A DNA stretch of 23,932 nt, taken from Candidatus Solibacter sp. Lineage in GTDB: Bacteria > Acidobacteriota > Terriglobia > Bryobacterales > Bryobacteraceae. Numbering within the stretch: position 1 is the first letter of the stretch; each line of letters opens with the position of its first letter. The translations under genes were made by a program, and so were the position numbers. The notes under the pieces were generated by a model. The model saw only the letters and a list, made by a program, of their open reading frames with translations, did no database searches and was not told where the DNA came from. Positions 1 to 8,400 of the stretch are shown here, piece after piece. The stretch covers positions 1 through 23,932 of the forward strand of contig JAPKZC010000835.1 in assembly GCA_026394025.1 (NCBI GenBank). Reading direction: 5' to 3'.

Positions 1-54
1 CTATACACCGTCCGTCGCCGCGATGGGGTGTAGCGCCGATTTACATTTTTCCTC

Positions 55-83
55 TTGATTCCGGACGAAGTTCGGGCTACACT
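55..83 (+). promoter_or_regulatory. sigma70-type promoter of the DinB-fold gene
   Basis: A -35-like TTGATT (55-60) is separated by 17 bp from a -10-like TACACT (78-83). Each box matches the sigma70 consensus at four of six positions. Transcription would start near 90 and give a leader of about 37 nt that includes the GGAGGA ribosome binding site at 115-120. Seen in sequence only; not tested. Confidence 0.5.
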
Positions 84-126
84 GGTCAGGCGAATAAAAA
101 GCGAATCTCCTTCTGGAGGACAACCA

Positions 127-633
127 ATGAAAATCAGCGACGCTCTACTTCCCGAGTTCGACCAGGAAATGGCAACCACTCGTAAGTGCCTGGTGCGGAT
201 TCCCGACGATAAATTCAGTTACAAGCCGCACCCGAAATCATTCGACATGGGTGCCCTGGCGGTGCACATCGCCACTATGCTCGATTGGGGCGTGGTGACA
301 CTGCAAAGCGACAGCTTCGATTATGCTCCGGAAGGGGGCGCGCCATACGTGCCGCCGGTGGCGAAAGACAATGCCGACCTGCTGGCGATGTTCGACAAGG
401 CCGCGGCCGCGTTCCGCGCAGCCTTGGCCGCTACGGACAACGAAGCCATGATGAAGCCGTGGTCCCTGCTGGGCGGCGGAGTGGCGATGTTCACCATGCC
501 GAGAGCGGCCGTTCTGCGCGGCATGATCTTCAACCACATCGTGCACCACCGCGGGCAACTGTCGGTCTACCTGCGCATGTGCGACATCCCGGTGCCGTCG
601 ATTTATGGGCCGTCGGCGGACGAGGCAAACTAG
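127..633 (+). CDS. DinB-family (DinB/YfiT-like four-helix) protein
   Basis: A 168-residue cytoplasmic protein of the DinB/YfiT metal-binding four-helix fold. The characteristic histidine triad is present: H47 in the first helix (AVHIA) and H137 and H141 in NHIVHHRGQL, the classic signature near the end of these proteins. Family members are predicted metal-dependent enzymes, and several are thiol-dependent transferases (bacillithiol or mycothiol S-transferases); the substrate here cannot be told. The frame is open upstream to 55, but the ATG at 127 is preceded by GGAGGA with a 6-nt gap and the resulting length is normal for the family. The gene has its own promoter and terminator and looks monocistronic. 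Confidence 0.85.
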   Translation: MKISDALLPEFDQEMATTRKCLVRIPDDKFSYKPHPKSFDMGALAVHIATMLDWGVVTLQSDSFDYAPEGGAPYVPPVAKDNADLLAMFDKAAAAFRAALAATDNEAMMKPWSLLGGGVAMFTMPRAAVLRGMIFNHIVHHRGQLSVYLRMCDIPVPSIYGPSADEAN

Positions 634-656
634 TTTTCTCCCTGCACGGCGAACTG

Positions 657-681
657 GGGCGGGCCTCGGCCCGCCCTTTTT
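657..681 (+). terminator. Rho-independent terminator after the DinB-fold gene
   Basis: A perfect GC-only stem GGGCGGGC (657-664) and GCCCGCCC (669-676) closes a CTCG tetraloop and is followed by five T (677-681). It ends 15 nt before the next gene's ATG, so that gene needs its own promoter or read-through. Confidence 0.85.
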
Positions 682-696
682 CGTTACACTTCACCT

Positions 697-1911
697 ATGC
701 CCATTTCTCTGAAGGCGCGCCTGTGCCTGATGATGTTCCTTAACTACGTAATCTGGGGATCGTGGTACGTGACCCTTAATACGTACCTGACCGTGACGCT
801 GAAGTTCTCGGGAACCGAAGCCGGAGCGGTGTTTGGAACCACGGCGCTGGCCAGCATGATCACGCCGTTTTTCATCGGGTTGATTGCCGACCGTTTCTTC
901 GCCACCGAAAAAGTGCTGGCGGCGCTGCACCTGATAGGCGCGGTCATTCTGTACTTCGTCACGCGGGTCACGGATTTTCCTTCGGTCTATGCGCTCATGC
1001 TGTTGTACTGCCTGTGCTACTTCCCCACGATCGGGCTGACGAACTCGCTTACGCTGCGGCAACTGACCGACGCCGGCGGCGAGTTTCCCTTTATTCGCAT
1101 GTTCGCGACCATCGGCTGGATCGCCATCGGCCTGACCATCGGCAACATGGGGGTGGAGACTACGGCGACGCCGTTCCTGCTGGCTGCCGGTGCGTCGCTC
1201 GGGATGAGCGCTTTCTGCCTGACGCTGCCGCACACGCCCCCGGCGGGCAAGGGGCAGAAGATCACGGCGGGCAGCCTGCTCGGGCTGGACGCGCTGGTGA
1301 TGCTCAAGAAACGTCCCTACTTGGTTTTCGTGGTGGCGTCGATTCTGGCCTGCGTCCCGCTGACCTTCTATTTCTCATTCACCAACGTGTACCTCAATGA
1401 AGTTGGGGTGGTGAACGCGGCGGGCAAGATGACGTTGGGGCAGGTGTCGGAGGTCGGCGTGATGCTGCTCATGCCGTTCATCTTCCGGCGGGTCACGGTG
1501 CGCGGCGTGCTGATCCTCGGCCTGGCTTGCTGGAGCCTGCGCTACGGGTTGCTGGCTTACGGCAGCGCGGGCGCCGGCGTCTGGATGTTCTATCTGGCCA
1601 TCCTGTTGCACGGGTTCTGTTACGATTTCTTCTTCATGACCGGGCAGCTTTACACCGACCAGGAGGCTCCGGCGCATCTGCGCGGGACGGCGCAAGGGTT
1701 CCTCACCTTCCTGACTTACGGGGTAGGGATGTTCATCGTGTCGATGCTCTCCGGCGTGTCGTTGGATTTCTTTACCACCAAGACCGGCGCGGCGGTCACG
1801 CACAACTGGATTGCTTTTTGGTTGGGCTGCGGCGGCGGCGCGCTGGCCATTCTGGCGTTGGTGGCCGTGTTCTTCCAGACCCGCGCCAAAATTGAAACCA
1901 AGGCGGCGTGA
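697..1911 (+). CDS. Nucleoside:H+ symporter family MFS permease (NupG/XapB-like)
   Basis: A 404-residue inner-membrane protein with about twelve hydrophobic helices. The N-terminal LNYVIWGSWYVTLNTYL and the CYFPTIGLTNSL segment near residues 108-119 resemble the nucleoside:H+ symporter family (Nuc_H_symport; E. coli NupG has 418 residues). Family members import nucleosides with protons; the exact substrate is not readable. The ATG at 697 has no clear ribosome binding site, and a TACACT -10-like hexamer ends only 6 nt before it, so the mRNA may be leaderless. An internal ATG at 730 is possible but would trim the N-terminus before the first helix. It converges with the minus-strand gene across a 46-nt gap in which I see no clear hairpin terminator. 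Confidence 0.82.
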   Translation: MPISLKARLCLMMFLNYVIWGSWYVTLNTYLTVTLKFSGTEAGAVFGTTALASMITPFFIGLIADRFFATEKVLAALHLIGAVILYFVTRVTDFPSVYALMLLYCLCYFPTIGLTNSLTLRQLTDAGGEFPFIRMFATIGWIAIGLTIGNMGVETTATPFLLAAGASLGMSAFCLTLPHTPPAGKGQKITAGSLLGLDALVMLKKRPYLVFVVASILACVPLTFYFSFTNVYLNEVGVVNAAGKMTLGQVSEVGVMLLMPFIFRRVTVRGVLILGLACWSLRYGLLAYGSAGAGVWMFYLAILLHGFCYDFFFMTGQLYTDQEAPAHLRGTAQGFLTFLTYGVGMFIVSMLSGVSLDFFTTKTGAAVTHNWIAFWLGCGGGALAILALVAVFFQTRAKIETKAA

Positions 1912-1957
1912 CCGGGATCGTGCGGGCTGCGGAGCCAGTTAGAACGCTGACGATTGT

Positions 1958-3628
1958 TTAGCTCAAACCCTGACCCTCAGTGACCGTAAGGTAGCGGTCC
2001 ACCGGCAGGTCCGTGAATCGCTCGGTGCGTCCGCTGGGCTGCGGCCATTGGATCTCCAGCCAGTCGAGCTTCGCCGCTGTGCCCAAGCCCAACACCTCAC
2101 GCATGTCGTGCGAGGAAAGATAGCCGCCGCCGCTGTTCTTGAGGCGCGAGCGCTTGACGCCGCCGGCCGACCACGTCAGGCGCGCGCCCACCGCGTCCCG
2201 ATTGCACTTCGTGCCTTGCAGTTTGACGCCCAGCCAGTGGTTCCCCTGCCCGGCGTTGTTTCGCAAGAGCAGGGGCGGCCCGCCATTCGTTCCTACCAGC
2301 ACGTCGATTCGCCCGTCGTTGTTGAAATCGCCGATGGCGAGTCCGCGGGAGGGAAAGCTCTTGGCAAAAACAGGCCCCGATTCGGCGCTCACGTTTTTCA
2401 GTTGGCCGTTCTCCTGGCGAAATAGCAGCAGCGGCTCCTTGTACCTCACGGCCTGCGAGTAGTTGTCGATCATGTCGTCGGGGTGGCCGTTGGCCAGAAA
2501 CAGTTCAAGCGCGCCATCGTTATCGTAATCCAGGAATCGCAGCCCCCAACCGCTCAACAGGCGCGTTGCCTGGGCCACCTGGTTCTTGAAGGCGACGTCG
2601 CGGAAGGTCTCATTCCTGTTGTTCTTGTAAAGCGAGAACATTTCCTGGTCCACGTTAGCGACGAACAGATCCTGCCATCCGTCGCCGTCAAAATCGGCGG
2701 CATCGACGCCCATGCCCGAGCGGGCCCGGCCATCGTCGCTGAATCCGACCTCGGCGGCCAGCGCGATCTCCTCCCACTGCGTCTTGCCTTTCGCATCCGG
2801 CCCGCGGTTCACGAAGAGGAAGTTCTGGACCGTGTCGTTAGCCACAAACAGGTCCATTCGCCCGTCGTTGTTGATGTCGGTGGCCACGACGCCCAGACCC
2901 TTCCCCAGGGATTTTTCGATATCGGTTCCGCGGCTGACCTCGGTGAAGGTTCCGTCGCCGTTGTTGTGAAACAGCAGGCTCGCGGTGGGCTTGAAGACTC
3001 GCGGAATGCAATAGAACCTGCGGCCCAATTTGTTGTCGCCGCAGGAGAGGTGGCTGTCGGTGCCGTAGTCCACAAAACTACAGACGAAGAGATCGAGCCG
3101 GCCGTCGTTGTCGAAGTCGAACCACACTGCGCTTGTAGTCCAATGGCCTTCGAAGACTTTGGCGCCGAGGCGGGCCTCTTCGCTGACATCGGTGAACGTG
3201 CCGTTGCCGTTGTTGTGGTAAAGAATCGGACGCCCGTAGGCGGTGACGAAGAGGTCGGGGAAGCCGTCATTGTCGTAATCGCCGGCCGCCACTCCCATGC
3301 CGAATGTGCCGCCCGGCACGCGCGCCGTCCCGGTCACGTCGGTGAAGGTGCCGTCGCGATTGTTCTTGTACAGCGCGTTGCGAATCGGCTTCTTGGGCTT
3401 GTAGAAATCGCACGTCCCGCTATTCACCAGGTAGATGTCCATCCACCCGTCGTTGTCGTAGTCCAGGAAAGCACACCCGGGGCCCATCGTCTCCGGAAGG
3501 TAATGCTCGGGGGACGCAGCGTTATCGTGGACCCAGCGAATCCCGCTCGCTTCAAGAAGCGCCAAGCCGCCGGCGCCGGCGGCGAGGAATTGGCGGCGAT
3601 TGATGTGCTTCAAGAACGCCTTATTCAT
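1958..3628 (-). CDS. Tat-exported FG-GAP/VCBS repeat protein with C-terminal ASPIC/UnbV domain (CRTAC1-like)
   Basis: A 556-residue predicted exported beta-propeller protein. The N-terminus has a twin-arginine motif (NRRQFLAAGAGGLAL), so export by the Tat pathway is likely. At least seven repeats carry calcium-binding DxDxDG-type loops, such as DYDNDGWMD, DYDNDGFPD, FDNDGRLD, INNDGRMD, DFDGDGWQD, DYDNDGALE and DFNNDGRID. The last 90 residues (from GNHWLGVKLQG) match the ASPIC/UnbV domain. Such proteins are common in Acidobacteria and Planctomycetes and are thought to be secreted or surface adhesin-like; no reaction is known. I chose the ATG at 3628 because AAGAGG lies 9 nt upstream; a GTG at 3655 would add nine residues before the Tat signal. 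It follows the TPR gene by 39 nt, probably in one operon. Confidence 0.85.
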   Translation of the reverse strand: MNKAFLKHINRRQFLAAGAGGLALLEASGIRWVHDNAASPEHYLPETMGPGCAFLDYDNDGWMDIYLVNSGTCDFYKPKKPIRNALYKNNRDGTFTDVTGTARVPGGTFGMGVAAGDYDNDGFPDLFVTAYGRPILYHNNGNGTFTDVSEEARLGAKVFEGHWTTSAVWFDFDNDGRLDLFVCSFVDYGTDSHLSCGDNKLGRRFYCIPRVFKPTASLLFHNNGDGTFTEVSRGTDIEKSLGKGLGVVATDINNDGRMDLFVANDTVQNFLFVNRGPDAKGKTQWEEIALAAEVGFSDDGRARSGMGVDAADFDGDGWQDLFVANVDQEMFSLYKNNRNETFRDVAFKNQVAQATRLLSGWGLRFLDYDNDGALELFLANGHPDDMIDNYSQAVRYKEPLLLFRQENGQLKNVSAESGPVFAKSFPSRGLAIGDFNNDGRIDVLVGTNGGPPLLLRNNAGQGNHWLGVKLQGTKCNRDAVGARLTWSAGGVKRSRLKNSGGGYLSSHDMREVLGLGTAAKLDWLEIQWPQPSGRTERFTDLPVDRYLTVTEGQGLS

Positions 3629-3667
3629 CAGCGGGGGCCTCTTCAGTTCGAGCACTATCCGCCGCCC

Positions 3668-4792
3668 TCATTGCATCTGGGCCCCTGGTTGGGCTGCCTG
3701 ACTCTCCGCGTTCAGCTTCAGGACCAGTGCCCGTTCCCTGTCCCCGTCCGCCTTGCGTTTGAGCCGGTAGTAGACCGTCGCCAGCGAGACGTGAGCTTCC
3801 ACGAATTGGGGCGTTTCCCCGGTGAGTTGTTCCAGCTTCGAGCAAGCCTGTTCGACGTTTCCGATCATCAGATCAAGGGTTGCCAGTTGGTAGCGTACCG
3901 CGGGATCGCCGGGCCGGACCCGCAGTGCCCGTTCGAACGAACTCCTCGCTTCGTCGTAGCGCTGGTCCTGTTTGAAGAGGACTCCGATCTGGAGGTTGGA
4001 AACGAAATCGTTCGGATTGGACTCCAGTTCTTTGCGGAAGGCGCTGGCCGCGCCAGCCATGTCGCCGGTGGAAAGCAGCGCCAGCCCGTAGTAGGAGAAC
4101 ACATCGGGCAGTTGCGGATTAAGTTCCGCGGCCTTCTTTAGGTCTACCAAGGCTTCGGGGAATTCCTGCGCGTTCATTTTCGTGGTGCCGAGCAGCAGCC
4201 TCGCCTCGGCCGAATCGCCTTCGCGCAGGATGCGGTCCACCAGCAACTGGCCGTGCGCCGGCTGATTGTCGCGGATGAGCGCCGTGCCCAAGAGGTAGAT
4301 GAGGGCCTTATCGTTTGGGGACTCCTTCTCCAGTGGCGCGAGCAACTCGATCACCTTCTTGTACTCACCCAGGCGCAGTTCGCAATCGGCCAGGAGGAAG
4401 ACGGCTTGCCGATTCGAGGGTTGCTGCTGGAGGGCTTTCGACAGCTCTTCGGCGGCAGCGGAGATCTGGGAGGTCTTGTAATATGCCAGAGCGAGATTCA
4501 CGCGGACAGGCAGATTCCCAGGTTCGAGCTCCAACGCCTGCCGGTATTCGCCGATGGCTTCTTCGTAGTGGCCGGCCTTGGAGAGTGCCGCGCCCAGGTT
4601 GGAACGGGCCATGACACTGTTGGCCGATTGTTTCAAGTAGGCGCGATACCCGGCGATGGCGCCCGGGATGTCACCGGCCTGGTGCAACTCGATGGCGCGG
4701 CGGAGCAGCGTGTCGGGTGAAGGCTGCTGCAGCGCCATAGCCGCGCAGGCCAGCCAAACCGCGAAGCCCAGAGCTCTACCGCAAGCCCTCAT
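3668..4792 (-). CDS. Secreted tetratricopeptide-repeat protein
   Basis: A 374-residue protein with a signal peptide (MRACGRALGFAVWLACAAMA) and TPR units over nearly the whole mature part, for example the LLRRAIELHQAGDIPGAIAG, YEEAIGEYRQALELEPGN and YDEARSSFERALRVRPGD stretches. TPR arrays form helical scaffolds for protein binding; no enzymatic domain is visible. The start at 4792 is supported by AAAGGAGG with a 6-nt gap; the frame is open to 4861, but those extra residues would hide the signal peptide. The ATG lies inside the end of an upstream minus-strand open frame (17-nt overlap), which suggests translational coupling in an ancestral operon. It is followed by the FG-GAP/ASPIC gene, a frequent partner of TPR genes in Acidobacteria. 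Confidence 0.8.
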   Translation of the reverse strand: MRACGRALGFAVWLACAAMALQQPSPDTLLRRAIELHQAGDIPGAIAGYRAYLKQSANSVMARSNLGAALSKAGHYEEAIGEYRQALELEPGNLPVRVNLALAYYKTSQISAAAEELSKALQQQPSNRQAVFLLADCELRLGEYKKVIELLAPLEKESPNDKALIYLLGTALIRDNQPAHGQLLVDRILREGDSAEARLLLGTTKMNAQEFPEALVDLKKAAELNPQLPDVFSYYGLALLSTGDMAGAASAFRKELESNPNDFVSNLQIGVLFKQDQRYDEARSSFERALRVRPGDPAVRYQLATLDLMIGNVEQACSKLEQLTGETPQFVEAHVSLATVYYRLKRKADGDRERALVLKLNAESQAAQPGAQMQ

Positions 4793-4973
4793 GCTGCCCC
4801 TCCTTTGCCAGGGTCTCACGAATCGCGCCCCGTAGTTCCGCCGGCCGGAAGCCGAGATCACCGGGCAATGTGTGGAAGGAGACGTTGCCGTCGCGGCCGA
4901 TCAAGGTTGCGATCCACAGGGCCAACCACAGACGATTCGACAAAGGATTCCACCCCTCCCCAGGAGTAGAAGT
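4776..4973 (-). pseudogene. Possible 3' remnant of a thioredoxin/TlpA-like gene
   Basis: A frame with no ATG start runs on the minus strand from just after a TAA (4974-4976) to a TAG at 4776-4778. Its last 45 or so codons include TLIGRDGNVSFHTLPG followed by a helix-like LRGAIRETLAKEG. That resembles the end of redoxin/TlpA-type proteins, where an xLIDRDGxV strand leads to the C-terminal helix. The catalytic CxxC half is absent upstream, so if the match is right this is a 5'-truncated relic. The frame ends 17 nt inside the TPR gene, as expected for a former operon partner. The alternative is a chance open frame in GC-rich DNA; the match is by eye only. Confidence 0.35.
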
Positions 4974-5042
4974 TTATCACCAACTGGCGAAGATTGGTCC
5001 CGTAGCGTCGCCCTTACAGACCATCCAAGGCGCCAAATGAAT

Positions 5043-5092
5043 CGTTAACGTATTTCGTTAACGCTGATGTTTGTTGCATTTCCAAGTTAACG
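5043..5092 (+). promoter_or_regulatory. Distal cluster of three GTTAACG boxes
   Basis: Two perfect palindromes CGTTAACG lie at 5043-5050 and 5056-5063, and AGTTAACG lies at 5085-5092, in an AT-richer patch between the minus-strand TPR operon and the plus-strand TonB-receptor gene. GTTAAC is expected to be rare in DNA of this base composition, so three copies in 50 bp suggest binding sites for a dimeric regulator. They could serve either flanking transcription unit. The same box occurs at 5288-5320 and 12282-12334. Confidence 0.5.
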
Positions 5093-5287
5093 TCGAACAA
5101 ACGGTGTGAGCCAGATGACGCGGATGACGAGGCACGTCCGCCTGGGCTGATCAGGGGTCAGCGCCGAAGTACTAGAGGGGCTATTCATGGCAGCACAAGC
5201 ACATCCGGGTCCCCGCCGGCATGGCGGGCGGCGGGAAGTGCCAATCGCGGCTTTGGCGACTCGAACCCGGTTGCTGTCTCTCACCCC
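5093..5287. other. Intergenic stretch without a recognisable gene
   Basis: No credible coding frame is seen between the distal box cluster and the TonB-receptor promoter. The only structure I see is a 6-bp hairpin CCCGCC/GGCGGG (5212-5217, 5223-5228) with a 5-nt loop and no T-run, so it does not look like a terminator. No riboswitch class is recognisable. Confidence 0.4.
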
Positions 5288-5369
5288 CGTTAATGGCCCA
5301 AAGCGAATGGCGCGTTAACCCGAACCTCTCAAAAATTAGCCTATCTTTCCCCGGTAGTGCTTCTATACT
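5288..5369 (+). promoter_or_regulatory. Promoter region of the TonB-receptor gene with paired GTTAAC boxes
   Basis: CGTTAATG (5288-5295) and CGTTAACC (5313-5320) start exactly 25 bp apart. They lie 76 and 51 bp upstream of a good -10 element TATACT (5364-5369). No fair -35 hexamer lies 16-18 bp before that -10, as is common at activator-dependent promoters. The transcript would start near 5376, leaving a leader of about 59 nt. The arrangement closely matches the one upstream of the malectin-domain gene. Confidence 0.5.
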
Positions 5370-5434
5370 ACTTGCGAATCTACAAAGCGCCAGTTGTGCG
5401 GGTTTCATGTGTTATCTGGGGGAGCGGGGGGAAA

Positions 5435-8400
5435 ATGAGAAAAACAAAAAACTTGGGGAAGGTGTGGCGGATAGGTTTCCTGGCCGGATGTGCTTTCGCG
5501 CTGGCTGCAAACGCGTCCGCGCAAGGCATATACGGCACGCTGACGGGGGTCGTGTCGGATCCTTCGCAGGCAGTTGTTGCGAAGGCTAAAGCGACCTTGA
5601 AAGATGTCCAGTCGGGATCTCAGCGCGAAACCGTATCGAATAACGAAGGCTACTTCACTTTCGCCTCGGTTCCCGTCGGCACTTACGACCTCACAGTCGA
5701 GGCCAAAGGCTTCAGCCTGTCGAAGGTCACCGGCATCACCCTCAGTGGCGGGGAAAAGCGCAATGTGGACGTCTCATTACAGGTGGGGACCACGAACCAG
5801 ACCGTGGAGATCACGGGAAATGCCGAACAACTGGCACCGGTCGATTCCGGCGAGAAATCCGCCACGCTGACCACCAAGGAACTACAGAACTACGTGCAGA
5901 CCGGTAGCAACGCAGCCGAGTTCATTAAGATCATGCCGGGCTTCGGCGTCTCCAACGGGACATCGAATAAGTCGAACTACAGCGGTGAAACCATCGGGAT
6001 CAACGGGAACGGCGATGCCGGGAGCCAGAGCCCGCTGAACAATGCATATTCCTACAATGGGTTACCCAGCAACTCGCTGGACATCACGGCGGACGGTGCG
6101 CACGTTTCCGACCCCGGATGCAACTGCGATACGCCGGTCAACCCAAATTCGGACATGATTTCCGAATTCCAGGTGAAGACGTCGAACTTCAGCGCCGAGA
6201 ACCAAAAGGGACCGGCCGTGATCAGTTCCGTTGCCAAGTCGGGAGGTAAGGACTCCCACGGCTCCGCGTTCTTCTACGCCAGGAACTTCTCGCTGAACGG
6301 CAACGACGCATTGTTCAACGCCAACGGCCAGACACGGCCCGAGAACAAGTATTACTACCCGGGCGGCACCATCGGCGGGCCGGTGCTGATTCCCGGCACG
6401 AAGTTCAACAACAAGCGGACCAAACTATTCTTCTTCACCGGCTACGAGTATTTCTACCAGGTTCTAGACACCGGCCTACTGCGGGCAACGGTGCCGACAG
6501 CCGGGCAACTCACGGGCAATTTCTCGCCGGCCGAGGTCGCAAAGGAAGGCAACATTACGGCTTCCGGCGGCCCTCCCGGACAGGTCACCAGCGCCGCGTT
6601 TCCTGGCGGGATCATCCCGGCGAATCTGCTGGACAAGAACATGCAGAGCCTGATGAAACTCTATCCGCAGCCCAACGCCAACCCGAACGCCACCGGCGGA
6701 TACAACTACATACAGGCGCAGAATTTCAACCAGAACAACATTCAGTCGATGTCGCGCCTGGATTACAGCATCAGCGACAATACCAAGCTTTTCGTGCGCT
6801 ACAACCTGCAACGTGAGACGCAGCAGTTTCCGGTGGGCTTATGGTGGCGCCAGACCGGTCAGGTGCCCTACCCGACCGCGGTGCAGGGAAAGAACAAGTC
6901 CGACTCGGTGACCGCCTCGCTGACCCACGTGTTCAACCCGAGCATGACCAACGAGTTTGTCTTCGGGTACACCTTTATCGGGTTCCCGAATGTATTTGCG
7001 GATCCCAGCAAAGTGGACCGCACGCAGGTTGGCTATGGGTACAAGGGTCTGTTTAAGAACGGCGTTGCACAGATCCCCTCGCTCGGCGGAAACGGCTGGC
7101 AGAACCAGGAGGCGGCGCTGATCTTCAACCCCGGCGGCTTCGAAGCCGGCGGCACCGCCCGCGGTCTGTACGCCGATAAGTGGATGCCAAGCTTCAGCGA
7201 CACGGCCACAAAGGTAGTGTCCACCCATACCCTGAAGTTCGGTGTCTTCTGGGAGTGGATTCGGAATTCCCAACCTGCGAATAACAACGTTAACGGTTAT
7301 CTGGGCGTCAATGTCAGCAATCCGAATACCACCGGGAACGAATACGCCGATTTGATCACCGGCACGCTGAACTCCTACGGCGAGGCGTCCTTTAATCGCA
7401 TCAACGACATTTCGTATAGCACCTACGAGGGCTTTGTGCAGGACTCCTGGAAGGTGACTCGCAAGTTGACCGTAGAGTTGGGTCTTCGCATGACGCACTT
7501 CACGCCATGGGCGGACCGTACCGGTGCAGGCTACTCCATCTTCGATTACTCGCAATACAAATCCACTTGTACGCCCCTGGAGTATTGCGGCTTCGTATGG
7601 CACAAGCGCAGTTCTTCCGTCCCGATCGGTGGCTTCCCGACCAGGAAGCTGTTCTACCAGCCTCGCTTCGGCGCGGCCTACGATCTGGCCGGCAAAGGCA
7701 ATACGGTTCTTCGCGGCGGCTGGGGGCGGTACTACTACCACTCCGGCCAGTTCACCAGCGGTCTCGACGTATCGGCTGGTGTGCGGAGCATCAATTTGGG
7801 AGCCAACGTGGATGGCGCGCCGCTGATGGCGAAGAACCTGGATACGCTGAACTTCAGCACGCAGGCGCTTTCTCCGGCCGCGGTGGACAGCAAGGATGAC
7901 AGGCAGCCGTACACGGACAGTTTCAGTTTCACGATTTCGCAGCGTCTGCCCTGGTCCAGCTTGTTCGAGGTAGCCTACGTGGGCAACCGGAGCAAGGAAC
8001 TGCCAATCAGCAGCGGAGCCGGCAGCAACATCAATCTGGTGCCCGTCGGCGCGATGCTGTCAAGCAAGAATGGCGGTGCGGACCCGAACAGTCTGACGGC
8101 GGACAACTTCCGTCCGCTGAAAGGATTCTCCGATTTGGGGCTGGCTACCAACGCGGCCTACGCCAGCTACAACGCGCTGCAAGCGACGTGGGTTCGCCAG
8201 AAGGGGCGCTACACCATCAACATGAACTACGCCTTCGGCAAGGCAATGGGCATCGTGAACCCGTCGCTCGACCAGTTCAACCTCAGCAACAACTACGGAG
8301 TTCAGCCTTCCAACCGCAAGCACATCTTCAACGCGGCGTACTCCATCGAACTGGGCAGCCCCGCCAAAGATAAGGTGTTGGCCGGGTTCATCAACGGCTG

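Noticed and set aside
1..20. TACACCGTCCGTC, similar to the conserved 3' region of 16S rRNA
   Set aside because: It does not match the conserved TACACACCGCCCGTC and has no 16S-like sequence after it.
2483..4141. A 552-codon plus-strand open frame opposite the FG-GAP and TPR genes
   Set aside because: Its translation is low-complexity Val/Glu/Ala-rich antisense of two well-recognised genes; long antisense frames are expected in GC-rich DNA.
5212..5228. Hairpin CCCGCC/GGCGGG in the TonB-receptor upstream region as a terminator or riboswitch part
   Set aside because: There is no T-run and no known riboswitch motif around it.
5255..5275. Minus-strand GGTTCGAGTC resembling a tRNA T-loop
   Set aside because: The flanking bases do not form a T-stem, and no acceptor or anticodon arms can be found.
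7288..7295. A further CGTTAACG inside the TonB-receptor coding region
   Set aside because: Single copy within a coding sequence, not near a promoter; probably chance, so not counted as a regulatory site.
6839..7741. A 300-codon minus-strand frame inside the TonB-receptor gene
   Set aside because: Antisense of a continuous, well-recognised gene.
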